64,000 bases of DNA from the NCBI RefSeq assembly GCF_001281315.1, contig NZ_CP012479.1:2418001-2482000 (forward strand), in the 5' to 3' direction. The notes beneath the pieces were generated by a model that ran no database searches, was not told the origin of the DNA, and worked only from the letters and a program-made list of their open reading frames with translations. The translations under genes were made by a program, and so were the position numbers. Within the stretch, counting starts at the first letter, position 1. Each line of letters begins with the position of its first letter. Positions 43,982 to 52,426 of this stretch are shown piece after piece. This DNA comes from Arthrobacter sp. ERGS1:01. Its GTDB lineage: Bacteria > Actinomycetota > Actinomycetes > Actinomycetales > Micrococcaceae.

Positions 43982-45127
43982 TCAGCGCACGCCGAGCTTC
44001 CACAGCGAGGTAATTTCCCGTGACCGGGCGTCAAAGAACGGATCGTCGCGGTCCATGGACCGCGGGTGCCGGGCCGGGGTGTCCAGCTTCTCCAACACGG
44101 CCAGGCCGGCGGCTTCGATCCAGTCCAGGAGTTCCTCGCGGGACCGCAAGCCAAGGTGCTCGGCCAGGTCGGAGATGATCAGCCAGCCCTCCCCGCCGGG
44201 TTCCAGATGATCGGCCAGCCCGGCCAGGAACGCCTTGAGCATGCGGCTCTTGGGATCATAGACTGCGTTGTCGAGCAGTGTGTGCGGGGTTCCCGGCAGC
44301 CACGGCGGGTTGCACACAATCAAGAGCGCGTGTCCGGCCGGGAACATGTTGGTCAGCGTCGCTTCCACGACGGTTCCCAGACCCAGCGCGGCAAGATTTT
44401 CCTCCGCGCAGGCAATGGCCCGGGGCTCGCTGTCCGTGGCCAGGACCCTTTTCACGCCGCGCCGGGCAAGAATGGCCGCCAGCACACCGGTGCCCGTGCC
44501 GATGTCGAAGGCCAGCTCGGCGGAGGGCAACGCCGCCTGCGCCACGAGGTCCAGGTATTCGCTGCGGATCGGCGCAAAGGTGCCGTAATGCGGATAGATC
44601 TTGGCATCCAACACGTCCACGTAGAGGCCGTTCTTGCGCCACTCATACGCACCAATGGCGCCCAGGACATCCTGCAGGGGAGCTACGGTCGGAGTGTCAA
44701 CCGGCCCGTCCGCCGCGAGCCACGCCTGCGATACATCCGGCGCACGCCGTAGAGCGACGGCGGGCCCACTTCCCAGCGGGACCAGCAGCTGGCCGAGGAT
44801 CCTGGCCCGTTGCGAGCGGGCCTGCCGGTAGCGGTAGAACGCGTCGGCGACGTTTTCGCCGTCGCGCTTCTTGCCGGCGGGGGTGCGCCGGGCCATGGCC
44901 GAGAGCAACTGGCGGGCATTGTGGTAATCGCCCTGCCACAGCATGGCCTGGCCCTGGGCGGCGAGCCGGTAGGCGTCGTCGGCCGTGAGTGAATCATCCA
45001 CCGGCACCACGTTCCTGGGCGCCCGCGCACCATTGGCCGAACGCCACAGCGCACTGTGATCGGCGCCGTCCTGCGTCCAGGTGATGGTTGCAGCGGCGTC
45101 CGGGCCGGGCGTTGGGTCGATGCTCAT
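43982..45127 (-). CDS. Class I SAM-dependent methyltransferase with NPPW motif
   Basis: The protein has 381 residues. The C-terminal half is a Rossmann methyltransferase: AFDIGTGTGVLAAILARRGVKRVLATDSEPRAIACAEEN (SAM site) and VCNPPWLPG, the NPPW/Y motif of enzymes that methylate amide or exocyclic nitrogens (PrmC, RsmC, RlmG types). The N-terminal 190 residues include a basic helical part (NARQLLSAMARRTPAGKKRDGENVADAFYRYRQARSQRARILGQ region) of unknown role. ATG at 45127 is chosen because of AGGAG upstream. The substrate (rRNA or protein) cannot be decided. Confidence 0.85.
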   Translation of the reverse strand: MSIDPTPGPDAAATITWTQDGADHSALWRSANGARAPRNVVPVDDSLTADDAYRLAAQGQAMLWQGDYHNARQLLSAMARRTPAGKKRDGENVADAFYRYRQARSQRARILGQLLVPLGSGPAVALRRAPDVSQAWLAADGPVDTPTVAPLQDVLGAIGAYEWRKNGLYVDVLDAKIYPHYGTFAPIRSEYLDLVAQAALPSAELAFDIGTGTGVLAAILARRGVKRVLATDSEPRAIACAEENLAALGLGTVVEATLTNMFPAGHALLIVCNPPWLPGTPHTLLDNAVYDPKSRMLKAFLAGLADHLEPGGEGWLIISDLAEHLGLRSREELLDWIEAAGLAVLEKLDTPARHPRSMDRDDPFFDARSREITSLWKLGVR

Positions 45128-45166
45128 GCTGCGGAAGGCTCCTGGCGTTGGGGTGGGGGTGTTCGT

Positions 45167-45203
45167 GGCAAGCCTAACCACCGCGGGCAAGCCTAACCAC
45201 CGC
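45167..45203. repeat. Direct repeat of 18 bp upstream of the methyltransferase gene
   Basis: GGCAAGCCTAACCACCGC occurs twice, separated by a single base. It lies 40-76 bp before the methyltransferase start, so it may affect its promoter. It could equally be a chance duplication. Confidence 0.8.
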
Positions 45204-45233
45204 TCAAGTTTAGCCGTGGATCATCCATACGGT

Positions 45234-45285
45234 AGCGCGGCCCGGCGGCATAGTGCTGTATCGCACTATGCCGCCGGGCCGCGCT
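45234..45285. terminator. Strong hairpin terminator downstream of the phosphodiesterase gene
   Basis: A perfect 23-bp inverted repeat (left arm beginning AGCGCGGCCCGGCGGCATAG) with a 6-base loop lies 15 bp past the stop of the phosphodiesterase gene. It separates that transcript from the methyltransferase gene downstream. Confidence 0.8.
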
Positions 45286-45299
45286 TTGGGCCTGCGTGG

Positions 45300-47603
45300 C
45301 TAGGCGCGTCGACGCATGCGCATGCGCATCGCCAGTCCCGCCAGCAGGGCCAGTGCAGCCAAAACGGCAATGCCGAGCAAACCGCCAGCGACACCTGTCT
45401 GTGCCAGCTGGCCGGCTGCCGCCGCGTCCTGGTTGAGTGCCGGCTTGGCAGAGGTGCCGGCCGAGGAATCGGCCGACGGCGCCTTGGTCACAGCCGCGGC
45501 GGTTGCCGCCGAGGAAGGCGCGGGTGATGCCGGCGCAGCCGTGGCGGGGGCTGACGGAGCGGGAGTTGCCACCGCAAGCGCGGCGACGCCCACGTTTTGC
45601 GTGCGGCTCGAGTTGCCGGCAACGTCCATGGCGCGGAACTGCACAGCCAGGGCCTTGTCCCCTGCCTTTACGGCAGCGGTGTACGGCTGCCAGCTCTTGC
45701 CGGCGTCAAGCGTGTACTCGATGCTGCGCAGCCCGGAGCCGGCGTCGGAGGCGGTGGCCGCCACGGTTCGGCCGGTCACCGCTGCGGAGACCTTGGGTGC
45801 CGTGGTGTCGACCTTGAGGGTTCCGAGGGTCTTGGTCTCCTCGGCGACACCGCCGCCGTTGACGGAACGGTAGTTGAAGACGGTGACACCCTCGGGGACC
45901 GTGACCGGTGCCGTGTAGCGCAACCATTCGGCGCCGTTGAGCTGGTATTCGGTGCGCAGGGCGGAGTCCGCGACTGCCGCCTTGGCAATGGCCGGTGCGG
46001 TGCCCAGTGTGACGGCGGGTGCCTTCGTGTACCAACCGGCTGCGTTCGGGGCGGGCACGGTGGCGGTGGTGACCGGAACGGTCCAGGCCTCCTGGGTCAC
46101 GGCCACCTGGTCAACGGTCCAGAACGCACTGTTGGTGCCGGTGTACTTGAAACGGATCTGCGCGGTCTTCGCGCCGGCCGGCACATCGAGGGCGAGCTTC
46201 TCCACCTTGTTGGTGTTCAGCTTGTACGCCTTCACGAGCACGGGCTCGGCGCCGTCGTAGCTGACAAACACCTCACCGGACTGCGGGCCGTCGATGACGT
46301 AGTTGCTGGCGAAGCTCAAGGTTGCCGCGGTCTGACCGTTCAGCGGATAGGCCGGGCTGACGAGAGTGGAGTCGAACTTGCCCGGCGCGTGCGCCAGATC
46401 GTCCCATTCGTCGGAGTCGGCGACGGCGAATACGTTGCGGTTGCGCACGCTGGTCTCGCGGCCCTGGTTCCTGTCCACGTTGGTCCAGAATTCGTCGGTG
46501 GCGAAGGACCAGCCGGCCCATTCGGTCACTCCGCCGGCGGGCATGGCCGAGTTGTCGATGCTCCAGCCCTCGGGCGCCGTGTGCGTCCAGCCGCTCACGT
46601 CGGCGGCCACGGCTGTCTCGTCCGCGCGGGTCTTCAGCTGGCCGCGCAGGGTGTCGAAGGCGTCGGGGACGATTTCGTCGATGGGTGCGCCGTCGAGGTT
46701 CCAGGCGGGGTCAATGGCCACGCCTTCGTGCTTGAGCACGGTCGGGGCGATGTCCACGATCTTGACGTCGTTGCGGGTGGAGCCGGCGGGAAGCCCGGCG
46801 CCCTGGGCGATCACGAAGGTTTGGCGTTCCAGCGGGGTGTTGCCCCCGTGACCGCCCGTGGGGGTGTGCCCGTGGTCGGCGGTCAGCATGATCAGCCAGT
46901 CCTCGGCGGCGAAGCTGGGGCGGGCCTTGACGGCGTTGAGAATCTCTCCCACGTAGGCGTCGGTGGTCTTGAGCTGGTCCCGGTACTGGGTGCTGGCGCT
47001 GCCGTAGCTGTGCCCGGCACCGTCGATGTCGTCGAGGTGGACGAACGTGCTGTCGGGGTTGCCCTTCTTCAAGTAGTCGGCGGCCTTGGCCGTGGTGTTC
47101 TCATCGGAGCCGCCGGAAATGGCGAGGTCCGTGCCGGCGGCAAAGACGATTTCCGGGATGGGCGCCCACGTTCCCACCACCAGCGTGGACGTGGCGGGGT
47201 CGGCCTGCTCCAGCCGGTTTTGGTAGTCGGTGTACTGCTCCAGGTTGTTGCCCCCAAAGCCGTTGTCGACCACACGGTGCTTGTCGGGCCAGACGCCCGT
47301 GGCGATGCTTGACCAGCCGGCGCCGGACACCGTGGGGGCCATGGGGTTCGCATACAGGTTGCTGGTGGCGCTCATTCCCCCGGCGCGCACCGAGGCGATA
47401 TTGGGCAGTTCGGTCCCGGCCATGACGCTGAATGCGGCACCGTCGAGGCCGATGACGAGTGATTTTTGGGTTTTGTGTCCGGCCGGCAGGCCCTCATAAG
47501 TGGTGTCGCCCTGGGCCGAGGCCCCGGGGATGAGAGCCAATGCCGACACTGCCAAGGCAGTAGTCATAACAAGTGGCCGGATAACGCGAAGTGATGAACG
47601 CAT
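45300..47603 (-). CDS. Secreted, sortase-anchored type I phosphodiesterase / alkaline-phosphatase-fold protein
   Basis: The protein has 767 residues. A signal peptide (VMTTALAVSALALIPGASAQ) is followed by an alkaline-phosphatase-superfamily domain: LVIGLDGAAFSVM, the nucleophile region MAPTVSGAGWSSIATG, FVHLDDIDGAGHSYG and MLTADHGHTPTGGHGG, all with conserved metal ligands. Residues 340-650 are beta-sandwich modules (an ATP-grasp-independent carbohydrate/Ig-like type, DGPQSGEVFVSYDG, DVAGNSSRTQNV). The C-terminus is Pro/Ala-rich, then LAQTG, a membrane helix and RMRMRRR, that is, a class E-type sortase signal. It should act on phosphodiesters at the cell wall. Substrate unknown. ATG at 47603 has GGAAAGAG upstream. 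Confidence 0.87.
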   Translation of the reverse strand: MRSSLRVIRPLVMTTALAVSALALIPGASAQGDTTYEGLPAGHKTQKSLVIGLDGAAFSVMAGTELPNIASVRAGGMSATSNLYANPMAPTVSGAGWSSIATGVWPDKHRVVDNGFGGNNLEQYTDYQNRLEQADPATSTLVVGTWAPIPEIVFAAGTDLAISGGSDENTTAKAADYLKKGNPDSTFVHLDDIDGAGHSYGSASTQYRDQLKTTDAYVGEILNAVKARPSFAAEDWLIMLTADHGHTPTGGHGGNTPLERQTFVIAQGAGLPAGSTRNDVKIVDIAPTVLKHEGVAIDPAWNLDGAPIDEIVPDAFDTLRGQLKTRADETAVAADVSGWTHTAPEGWSIDNSAMPAGGVTEWAGWSFATDEFWTNVDRNQGRETSVRNRNVFAVADSDEWDDLAHAPGKFDSTLVSPAYPLNGQTAATLSFASNYVIDGPQSGEVFVSYDGAEPVLVKAYKLNTNKVEKLALDVPAGAKTAQIRFKYTGTNSAFWTVDQVAVTQEAWTVPVTTATVPAPNAAGWYTKAPAVTLGTAPAIAKAAVADSALRTEYQLNGAEWLRYTAPVTVPEGVTVFNYRSVNGGGVAEETKTLGTLKVDTTAPKVSAAVTGRTVAATASDAGSGLRSIEYTLDAGKSWQPYTAAVKAGDKALAVQFRAMDVAGNSSRTQNVGVAALAVATPAPSAPATAAPASPAPSSAATAAAVTKAPSADSSAGTSAKPALNQDAAAAGQLAQTGVAGGLLGIAVLAALALLAGLAMRMRMRRRA

Positions 47604-47719
47604 GATCTCTTTCCGTCTCTTGTGCCCCTGATGGCACACAAAAGACGGTACAAAAAGAAGGCCACGCGACAGTTTCAGCCGGGTGAGCGCAAAGTGAACA
47701 CTTGTTGTCTATACAACCC

Positions 47720-48862
47720 TTAGCGCAGGCCGGTCTTCCGGTTCAGCGCCAGCTGCAGGAGTTCGTCAATCAGCTCCGGGTAGGAAAGCCCCGAGGCGGC
47801 CCACATTTGCGGGTACATGGAGCTCGGCGTGAACCCGGGCATCGTGTTGATCTCGTTGATGACCAGTTCGCCGTCGGCCGTGTAGAAGAAGTCCACCCGG
47901 GACAGGCCCTCGGCGCCCACGGCGTCGAAGGCCGCGGCGGCCTGCGCCTGGATGCGGGCGATGTCGGCCTCCGGCATGTCCGCCGGGCAGCTGAGGTTCA
48001 CGGCGTCGCCCTGGACGTACTTGGCGGCGAAGTCGTAGAACGCGTGGTGGTCGCCGTCGACCATGGCGATCTCGCCCGGCAGGGAGACTCGCGGGGCGTC
48101 GCTCCCCCGGCCCTCCAGCACGGCAATTTCAATTTCCCTGCCCACGATGCCGGCCTCGATGACCAGCTTCAGGTCGTGTTCGCGGGCCTCGGCGATCGCG
48201 GCATCCAAACCGTCAAGGGAGTCCACCTTGGAAATGCCCATGGAGGAACCTGCGCGGGCGGGCTTGACGAACACGGGGAAGCCCAGGGCGGCCACGCGCT
48301 CGCGCACCGCCGACGGGTTGACGGTCCATTCGCGGTCGGTGACGGCGACGTACGGGCCCACGGTGAGTCCGGCGGCCTCGAAGACCACCTTCATGAAGTG
48401 CTTGTCCATGCCGATGGCCGAGGCCAGCACGCCGGCGCCCACGTAGCGGGTGTCGGAGAGCTCCAGCAGCCCCTGGATGGTGCCGTCCTCACCCCACGGG
48501 CCGTGCAGCAACGGGAACACCACGTCCACGGCACCGAGCTGCTCGGGCACCTTGGCCGGCTCGCTCACCACCAGTTGCTGGTCCGCGCCCAGCTGGGCCA
48601 GGGAAACCGTCCGCTCGCCCGAGGCAACCTCGGGCAGGGATTCGCCGGTCAGCGACCAGCCCGCCAGTTCATCCCCGGCCAAAACCCACTGGCCGTTCTT
48701 GGCGATGCCGATGGGGACGACGTCGTACTTGGTCCGGTCGATGGCACCCAGCACGCCGGCCGCCGTGACACAGCTGACGGCGTGCTCGCTGGAGCGCCCG
48801 CCAAAAAGGATGGCGACCCGGACGCGTCCGGGCACAGGGGTGGCGGTGGATTCAGTAGTCAC
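47720..48862 (-). CDS. ddl: D-alanine--D-alanine ligase
   Basis: Ddl joins two D-alanines with ATP for peptidoglycan precursors. The 380-residue protein has the N-terminal VAILFGGRSSEHAVSC, the HGPWGEDGTIQGLLELSDTRYVGAGVLASAIGMDK block, the ATP-grasp lysine/serine loop VKPARAGSSMGISKV and the C-terminal LVINEINTMPGFTPSSMYPQMW with metal-binding E and N. Length is normal. It is the last gene of murA-plsC-gpsA-ddl, 3 bp after gpsA. Confidence 0.97.
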   Translation of the reverse strand: MTTESTATPVPGRVRVAILFGGRSSEHAVSCVTAAGVLGAIDRTKYDVVPIGIAKNGQWVLAGDELAGWSLTGESLPEVASGERTVSLAQLGADQQLVVSEPAKVPEQLGAVDVVFPLLHGPWGEDGTIQGLLELSDTRYVGAGVLASAIGMDKHFMKVVFEAAGLTVGPYVAVTDREWTVNPSAVRERVAALGFPVFVKPARAGSSMGISKVDSLDGLDAAIAEAREHDLKLVIEAGIVGREIEIAVLEGRGSDAPRVSLPGEIAMVDGDHHAFYDFAAKYVQGDAVNLSCPADMPEADIARIQAQAAAAFDAVGAEGLSRVDFFYTADGELVINEINTMPGFTPSSMYPQMWAASGLSYPELIDELLQLALNRKTGLR

Positions 48863-48865
48863 GCG

Positions 48866-49903
48866 TTATTCGCCTTCGGATTTCAGTTCGCGGGCCAGCA
48901 GGAGCGGCCCCAGATCATCGACAGTCAGTTTACCTTCGAGCACACCGACCACTGCATTGGTGATGGGCATCTCGACACCCATCTTGCGGGCGAGATCGGA
49001 CACGGCGCGGCCGGACTTGATGCCCTCGGCCGTCTGCGTCATCCGGTTGTTGACCTCTTCCAGCGTCAGCCCCTCGCCCAGCATGCGCCCGGCCGTGTGG
49101 TTGCGGCTCAACGACGACGAGCACGTGGCCACGAGGTCGCCCAGGCCGGCCAGCCCTGCGAGCGTGTCGGCCCTGCCGCCCAGCGCCAGCGCCAGCCGGG
49201 TGGTTTCGGCCAGGCCGCGGGTGATGACCGACGCCTTCGTGTTGTCGCCCACCTTCTGGCCCTCGCAAATGCCCACGCACAGCGCAATCACGTTCTTGAC
49301 GATGCCGCCGATTTCCACACCCACCACGTCGTTGTTCGTGTAGGGGCGGAAATACGGCGGCGTGCAGACCTTGGCCACCCATTTGGCGGTGTTTTCATCC
49401 GCGCAGGCCACCACCGAGGCGGTCGGTTCCTGCCGGGCGATCTCCATGGCCAGGTTGGGTCCGGAGACCACCACCACCCGGTCCGGGGCCAGGCCCAGCT
49501 CCTCGGCGATGACCTCGGACATGCGGGCGTCGGTGCCCAGTTCCAGCCCCTTCATCAGGCTGACGACGACGGCGTCCGCGGCCAGGTGCCCGGCCCACGC
49601 GCGCAGCTGCTCCCGCAAGGTCTGCGCGGGGACGGCCAGGACGACCAACTGAGCCTCGGCCAGCACCTCGGCGACGTCCGTGGATGCGCTGATGTTGGCG
49701 GGCAGCTCCGTGGTGGAGAGGTAGCGCGGGTTGCGGTGGTGGAGGTTGATCTGGTCCACCACCTCGGCCCGGCGGCCCCACAGCACGATCCTGCGATCGG
49801 TGCCCTTGGCGGCGTCGCCGAGGATCTTCGCAAAGGTGGTGCCCCAGCTGCCGGCGCCCAGGACGGCGATCTTCTCCGGCGCCTTCCCATCGAGATAGCT
49901 CAC
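48866..49903 (-). CDS. gpsA: NAD(P)H-dependent glycerol-3-phosphate dehydrogenase
   Basis: GpsA reduces dihydroxyacetone phosphate to sn-glycerol 3-phosphate for phospholipid synthesis. The 345-residue protein contains the nucleotide motif IAVLGAGSWGTTFAKIL, VVVVSGPNLAMEIARQEPTA, the catalytic-lysine segment GIVKNVIALCVGICEGQ, and AGLGDLVATCSSSLSRNHTAGRMLGEG, all as in the family. Its start overlaps plsC by ATGA and ddl follows after 3 bp, so lipid and peptidoglycan precursor genes are co-expressed. Confidence 0.97.
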   Translation of the reverse strand: MSYLDGKAPEKIAVLGAGSWGTTFAKILGDAAKGTDRRIVLWGRRAEVVDQINLHHRNPRYLSTTELPANISASTDVAEVLAEAQLVVLAVPAQTLREQLRAWAGHLAADAVVVSLMKGLELGTDARMSEVIAEELGLAPDRVVVVSGPNLAMEIARQEPTASVVACADENTAKWVAKVCTPPYFRPYTNNDVVGVEIGGIVKNVIALCVGICEGQKVGDNTKASVITRGLAETTRLALALGGRADTLAGLAGLGDLVATCSSSLSRNHTAGRMLGEGLTLEEVNNRMTQTAEGIKSGRAVSDLARKMGVEMPITNAVVGVLEGKLTVDDLGPLLLARELKSEGE

Positions 49904-50748
49904 TGAACGTCCCCTGTTTCCGTTGTGCCGTCGTCGTGCTTCCCGGTCTTGTTCTCCGACGCCCCGCGCTCCACGAAACGGCCGTGGCTTGCCTGGTTGT
50001 GTTTTGACGGGTCCCAGCGCTGCGCGGGGGCCTTCTCGCCGCGGAGCGTCTCCAGCATGGCGGTGATGTCCGCCATGATGACCTCGGTCATCGCCTCAAG
50101 CGTGGCTTTATCACCGGTTTTGCCCATGAATTCGCTCAGGTCAACGGGATCGCCCACCACCACGCGGGCGGTCTTGCGGGGGAAGATCTTGAAGCTCTTG
50201 GCATACCGGGGGAACACTTCCTGGGCGCCCCAATGCGCCACCGGAATGACCTTGGCGCCGGTGCTCAGCGCGAGCCGGGCAGCACCCGTGCGCCCCTTCA
50301 TGGGCCACAGCTCGGGATCACGGGTCAGCGTGCCTTCGGGGTAGACCACCACGGCGCCGCCGCCGTCGAGCACCCGCTTGGCCACCGTCAGGGACTGGCC
50401 CGCGCCGGCGCCGCTGCGCTCCACCGGGATCTGGTGCGCGCCACGCAACACTGCGCCCAGGACGGGGGTGCGGAACAGCCCGTCCTTGGCCAGGAAGTGC
50501 GGCATGATGTTTTGGTTGTACAGCATGTGCCCCACCACGATCGGATCGATCTCGGTGCAGTGGTTGGGCACCACGATGAAGCCCTCGCCCACGGGCAGCT
50601 TCTCCAGGCCGTGCCATTCCTTGCCGGTCAGCACGTTCATGGCGGAGCGGGCCACACCGGCCAGGACGGCGAAGAAGAGGCGCGTGCCCAGCGACATGCC
50701 CTTGGGCTTGAAGGGGCGCTTGGCCGGTTTGGTGGTTTTGCTGCTCAC
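49900..50748 (-). CDS. 1-acyl-sn-glycerol-3-phosphate acyltransferase (PlsC family)
   Basis: This acyltransferase has 282 residues: the catalytic NHCTEID (NHx4D motif, about residues 62-68), the RGAHQIPVERSG motif and VVVYPEGTLTRDPELW (block III), followed by VIPVAHWGAQEVFPRY. It should acylate lysophosphatidate at position 2 at the membrane surface. An N-terminal basic stretch (KTTKPAKRPFKPKG) precedes a weakly hydrophobic helix. The C-terminal 50 residues are charged and probably disordered. It lies 6 bp after murA and overlaps gpsA, whose product supplies its pathway. Confidence 0.92.
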   Translation of the reverse strand: MSSKTTKPAKRPFKPKGMSLGTRLFFAVLAGVARSAMNVLTGKEWHGLEKLPVGEGFIVVPNHCTEIDPIVVGHMLYNQNIMPHFLAKDGLFRTPVLGAVLRGAHQIPVERSGAGAGQSLTVAKRVLDGGGAVVVYPEGTLTRDPELWPMKGRTGAARLALSTGAKVIPVAHWGAQEVFPRYAKSFKIFPRKTARVVVGDPVDLSEFMGKTGDKATLEAMTEVIMADITAMLETLRGEKAPAQRWDPSKHNQASHGRFVERGASENKTGKHDDGTTETGDVQ

Positions 50749-50754
50749 GGCCGC

Positions 50755-52092
50755 CTACACCAGGGCCTTTTTGGAGTCGTGGACGTCGAAGTCCGCGCCC
50801 AGGCCGTCAAGTTTCGCGGTGAACCGTTCGTAGCCGCGGCTGATGATGTCGATGCCGGTCACCGTGGACGTTCCCTGGGCTGCCAGGGCGGCGATCATGT
50901 GGCTGAAGCCGCCGCGCAGGTCCGGGATGTCGATGGTGGTGCCGGTCAGCGGTGTGGAGCCGGAAATGACGGCCGAATGCGTGAAGTTGCGCTGGCCAAA
51001 ACGGCACGGCACGCTGCCCAGGCATTCGCGGTGCAGCTGGATGCTGGCGCCCATGCGGATCAGGGCCTCGGTGAAGCCGAAGCGGTTCTCGTAAACGGTC
51101 TCGTGCACGATCGACACGCCCTGGGCCTGGGTAAGCGCCACGACGAGGGGCTGCTGCCAGTCGGTCATGAAACCGGGGTGCACATCCGTCTCCAACACCA
51201 ACGGCTTCAAGTCCCCGCCGGGGTGGAAGAACCGGATCCCGTCGTCGTGGATGTCCATGCCGCCGCCGATCTTCCGGAACGTGTTCACGAACGTCATCAT
51301 GTCGCGCTGGCTGGCGCCCTCTACGTAGATGTCGCCGCCGGTGACCAGCGCCGCCGACGCCCAGGACGCGGATTCGTTGCGGTCCGGCAGGGCTGTGTGC
51401 TCGTAGCCGCGGAGCTCCTGCACACCTTCGATGCGGATCGTGCGGTCGGTCTGCACGGAGATGATGGCGCCCATCTTTTGCAAGATCGCGATCAGGTCGA
51501 TGATTTCCGGTTCGGTGGCGGCGCCGCTGAGTTCGGTGATGCCCTCCGCCCGGGTTGCCGAGAGGAGCACCTGTTCGGTGGCGCCCACGCTGGGGTACGG
51601 CAGGGAAATCTTGGTGCCCTTGAGGCCGTTGGGTGCGGAGATGAGGATGCCTCCGCCGGTCTTGTCCACGACGGCGCCGAATTTGCGCAGCACTTCCAGG
51701 TGGTAATCGATGGGCCGGTCGCCGATCTTGCAGCCACCCAGATCGGGGATGAACGCGTGGCCGATCGAATGGATCAGCGGCCCGCACAGCAGGATCGGGA
51801 TGCGGGAGTCGCCGGCATGGGTGTTGATTTCCGAGCTCGAGGCGATCTTCGCATTGGCCGGATCCAGGGTGAGGTCACCCGTGACGGGGTCCTTGTCCAC
51901 CGTGACGCCGTGAATCTGCAGGAGCGACGTGACAACTTCAACGTCCTTGATCTCCGGCACATTGCGCAAAGTGGACGGGGCATTGCCCAGCAACGCCGCC
52001 ACCATCGCCTTGGGAACCAAGTTCTTGGCACCGCGCACCTGGACCCGCCCTTTGAGCGGGACACCTCCACGGACCGTCAGAATCCTGCTCAT
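50755..52092 (-). CDS. murA: UDP-N-acetylglucosamine 1-carboxyvinyltransferase MurA
   Basis: MurA transfers enolpyruvate from PEP to UDP-GlcNAc, the first committed step of peptidoglycan synthesis. The protein of about 445 residues starts with ILTVRGGVPLKGRVQVRGAKNLVPKAMVAALL, contains the active-site Cys in LGGCKIGDRPIDYHL (the residue attacked by fosfomycin) and ends in RGYERFTAKLDGLGADFDV. ATG at 52092 is preferred because of homologous N-termini. A GTG two codons upstream (52098) is also possible, with AAGGAA before it. First gene of the murA-plsC-gpsA-ddl operon. Confidence 0.96.
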   Translation of the reverse strand: MSRILTVRGGVPLKGRVQVRGAKNLVPKAMVAALLGNAPSTLRNVPEIKDVEVVTSLLQIHGVTVDKDPVTGDLTLDPANAKIASSSEINTHAGDSRIPILLCGPLIHSIGHAFIPDLGGCKIGDRPIDYHLEVLRKFGAVVDKTGGGILISAPNGLKGTKISLPYPSVGATEQVLLSATRAEGITELSGAATEPEIIDLIAILQKMGAIISVQTDRTIRIEGVQELRGYEHTALPDRNESASWASAALVTGGDIYVEGASQRDMMTFVNTFRKIGGGMDIHDDGIRFFHPGGDLKPLVLETDVHPGFMTDWQQPLVVALTQAQGVSIVHETVYENRFGFTEALIRMGASIQLHRECLGSVPCRFGQRNFTHSAVISGSTPLTGTTIDIPDLRGGFSHMIAALAAQGTSTVTGIDIISRGYERFTAKLDGLGADFDVHDSKKALV

Positions 52093-52426
52093 GTTCACCT
52101 ATTCCTTCATTCCACACGATGCTCCCCAAACCCTCGGGAGCCTCAGACAAGCATAGTTTCTAAGCCGGGGATGGGCGAAATGGCCCCGGCGGGGGCTCGT
52201 TTCCGGGGTTGAGCGGTGCCAATTCCGTCTGCGCGGGAGTTGTCGATTTTCGCGGGTGGTATGCCACCCGCGAAAATCGAGAACTCCCGCGCGGTCGCCG
52301 AGGAGCCGTTTTCCGGAGCCGTATCGGCGGCCGACGGTTCCTCCACAGGCAACCGTGATTCCCCGGATATCCACATTCGGTCCCGGTCCGATTCCCGGGA
52401 GATCTCCCGCCGGCCAGAATCGGGAC
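52093..52426. other. Intergenic region between murA and the AbiEi-like gene
   Basis: These 334 bp separate two divergent genes and must contain both promoters. The most prominent feature is the long hairpin at 52231-52292. I found no clear -35/-10 pair and no small gene with a ribosome site. Confidence 0.55.
52231..52292. repeat. Long hairpin with 29-base arms between divergent genes
   Basis: The left arm begins GCGCGGGAGTTGTCGATTTT and ends GCGGGTGG; the loop is TATG; the right arm is its complement with one mismatch. The element sits between two gene starts, where a terminator would not be expected. It looks like a dispersed palindromic repeat or a mobile REP-type element. Confidence 0.8.
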
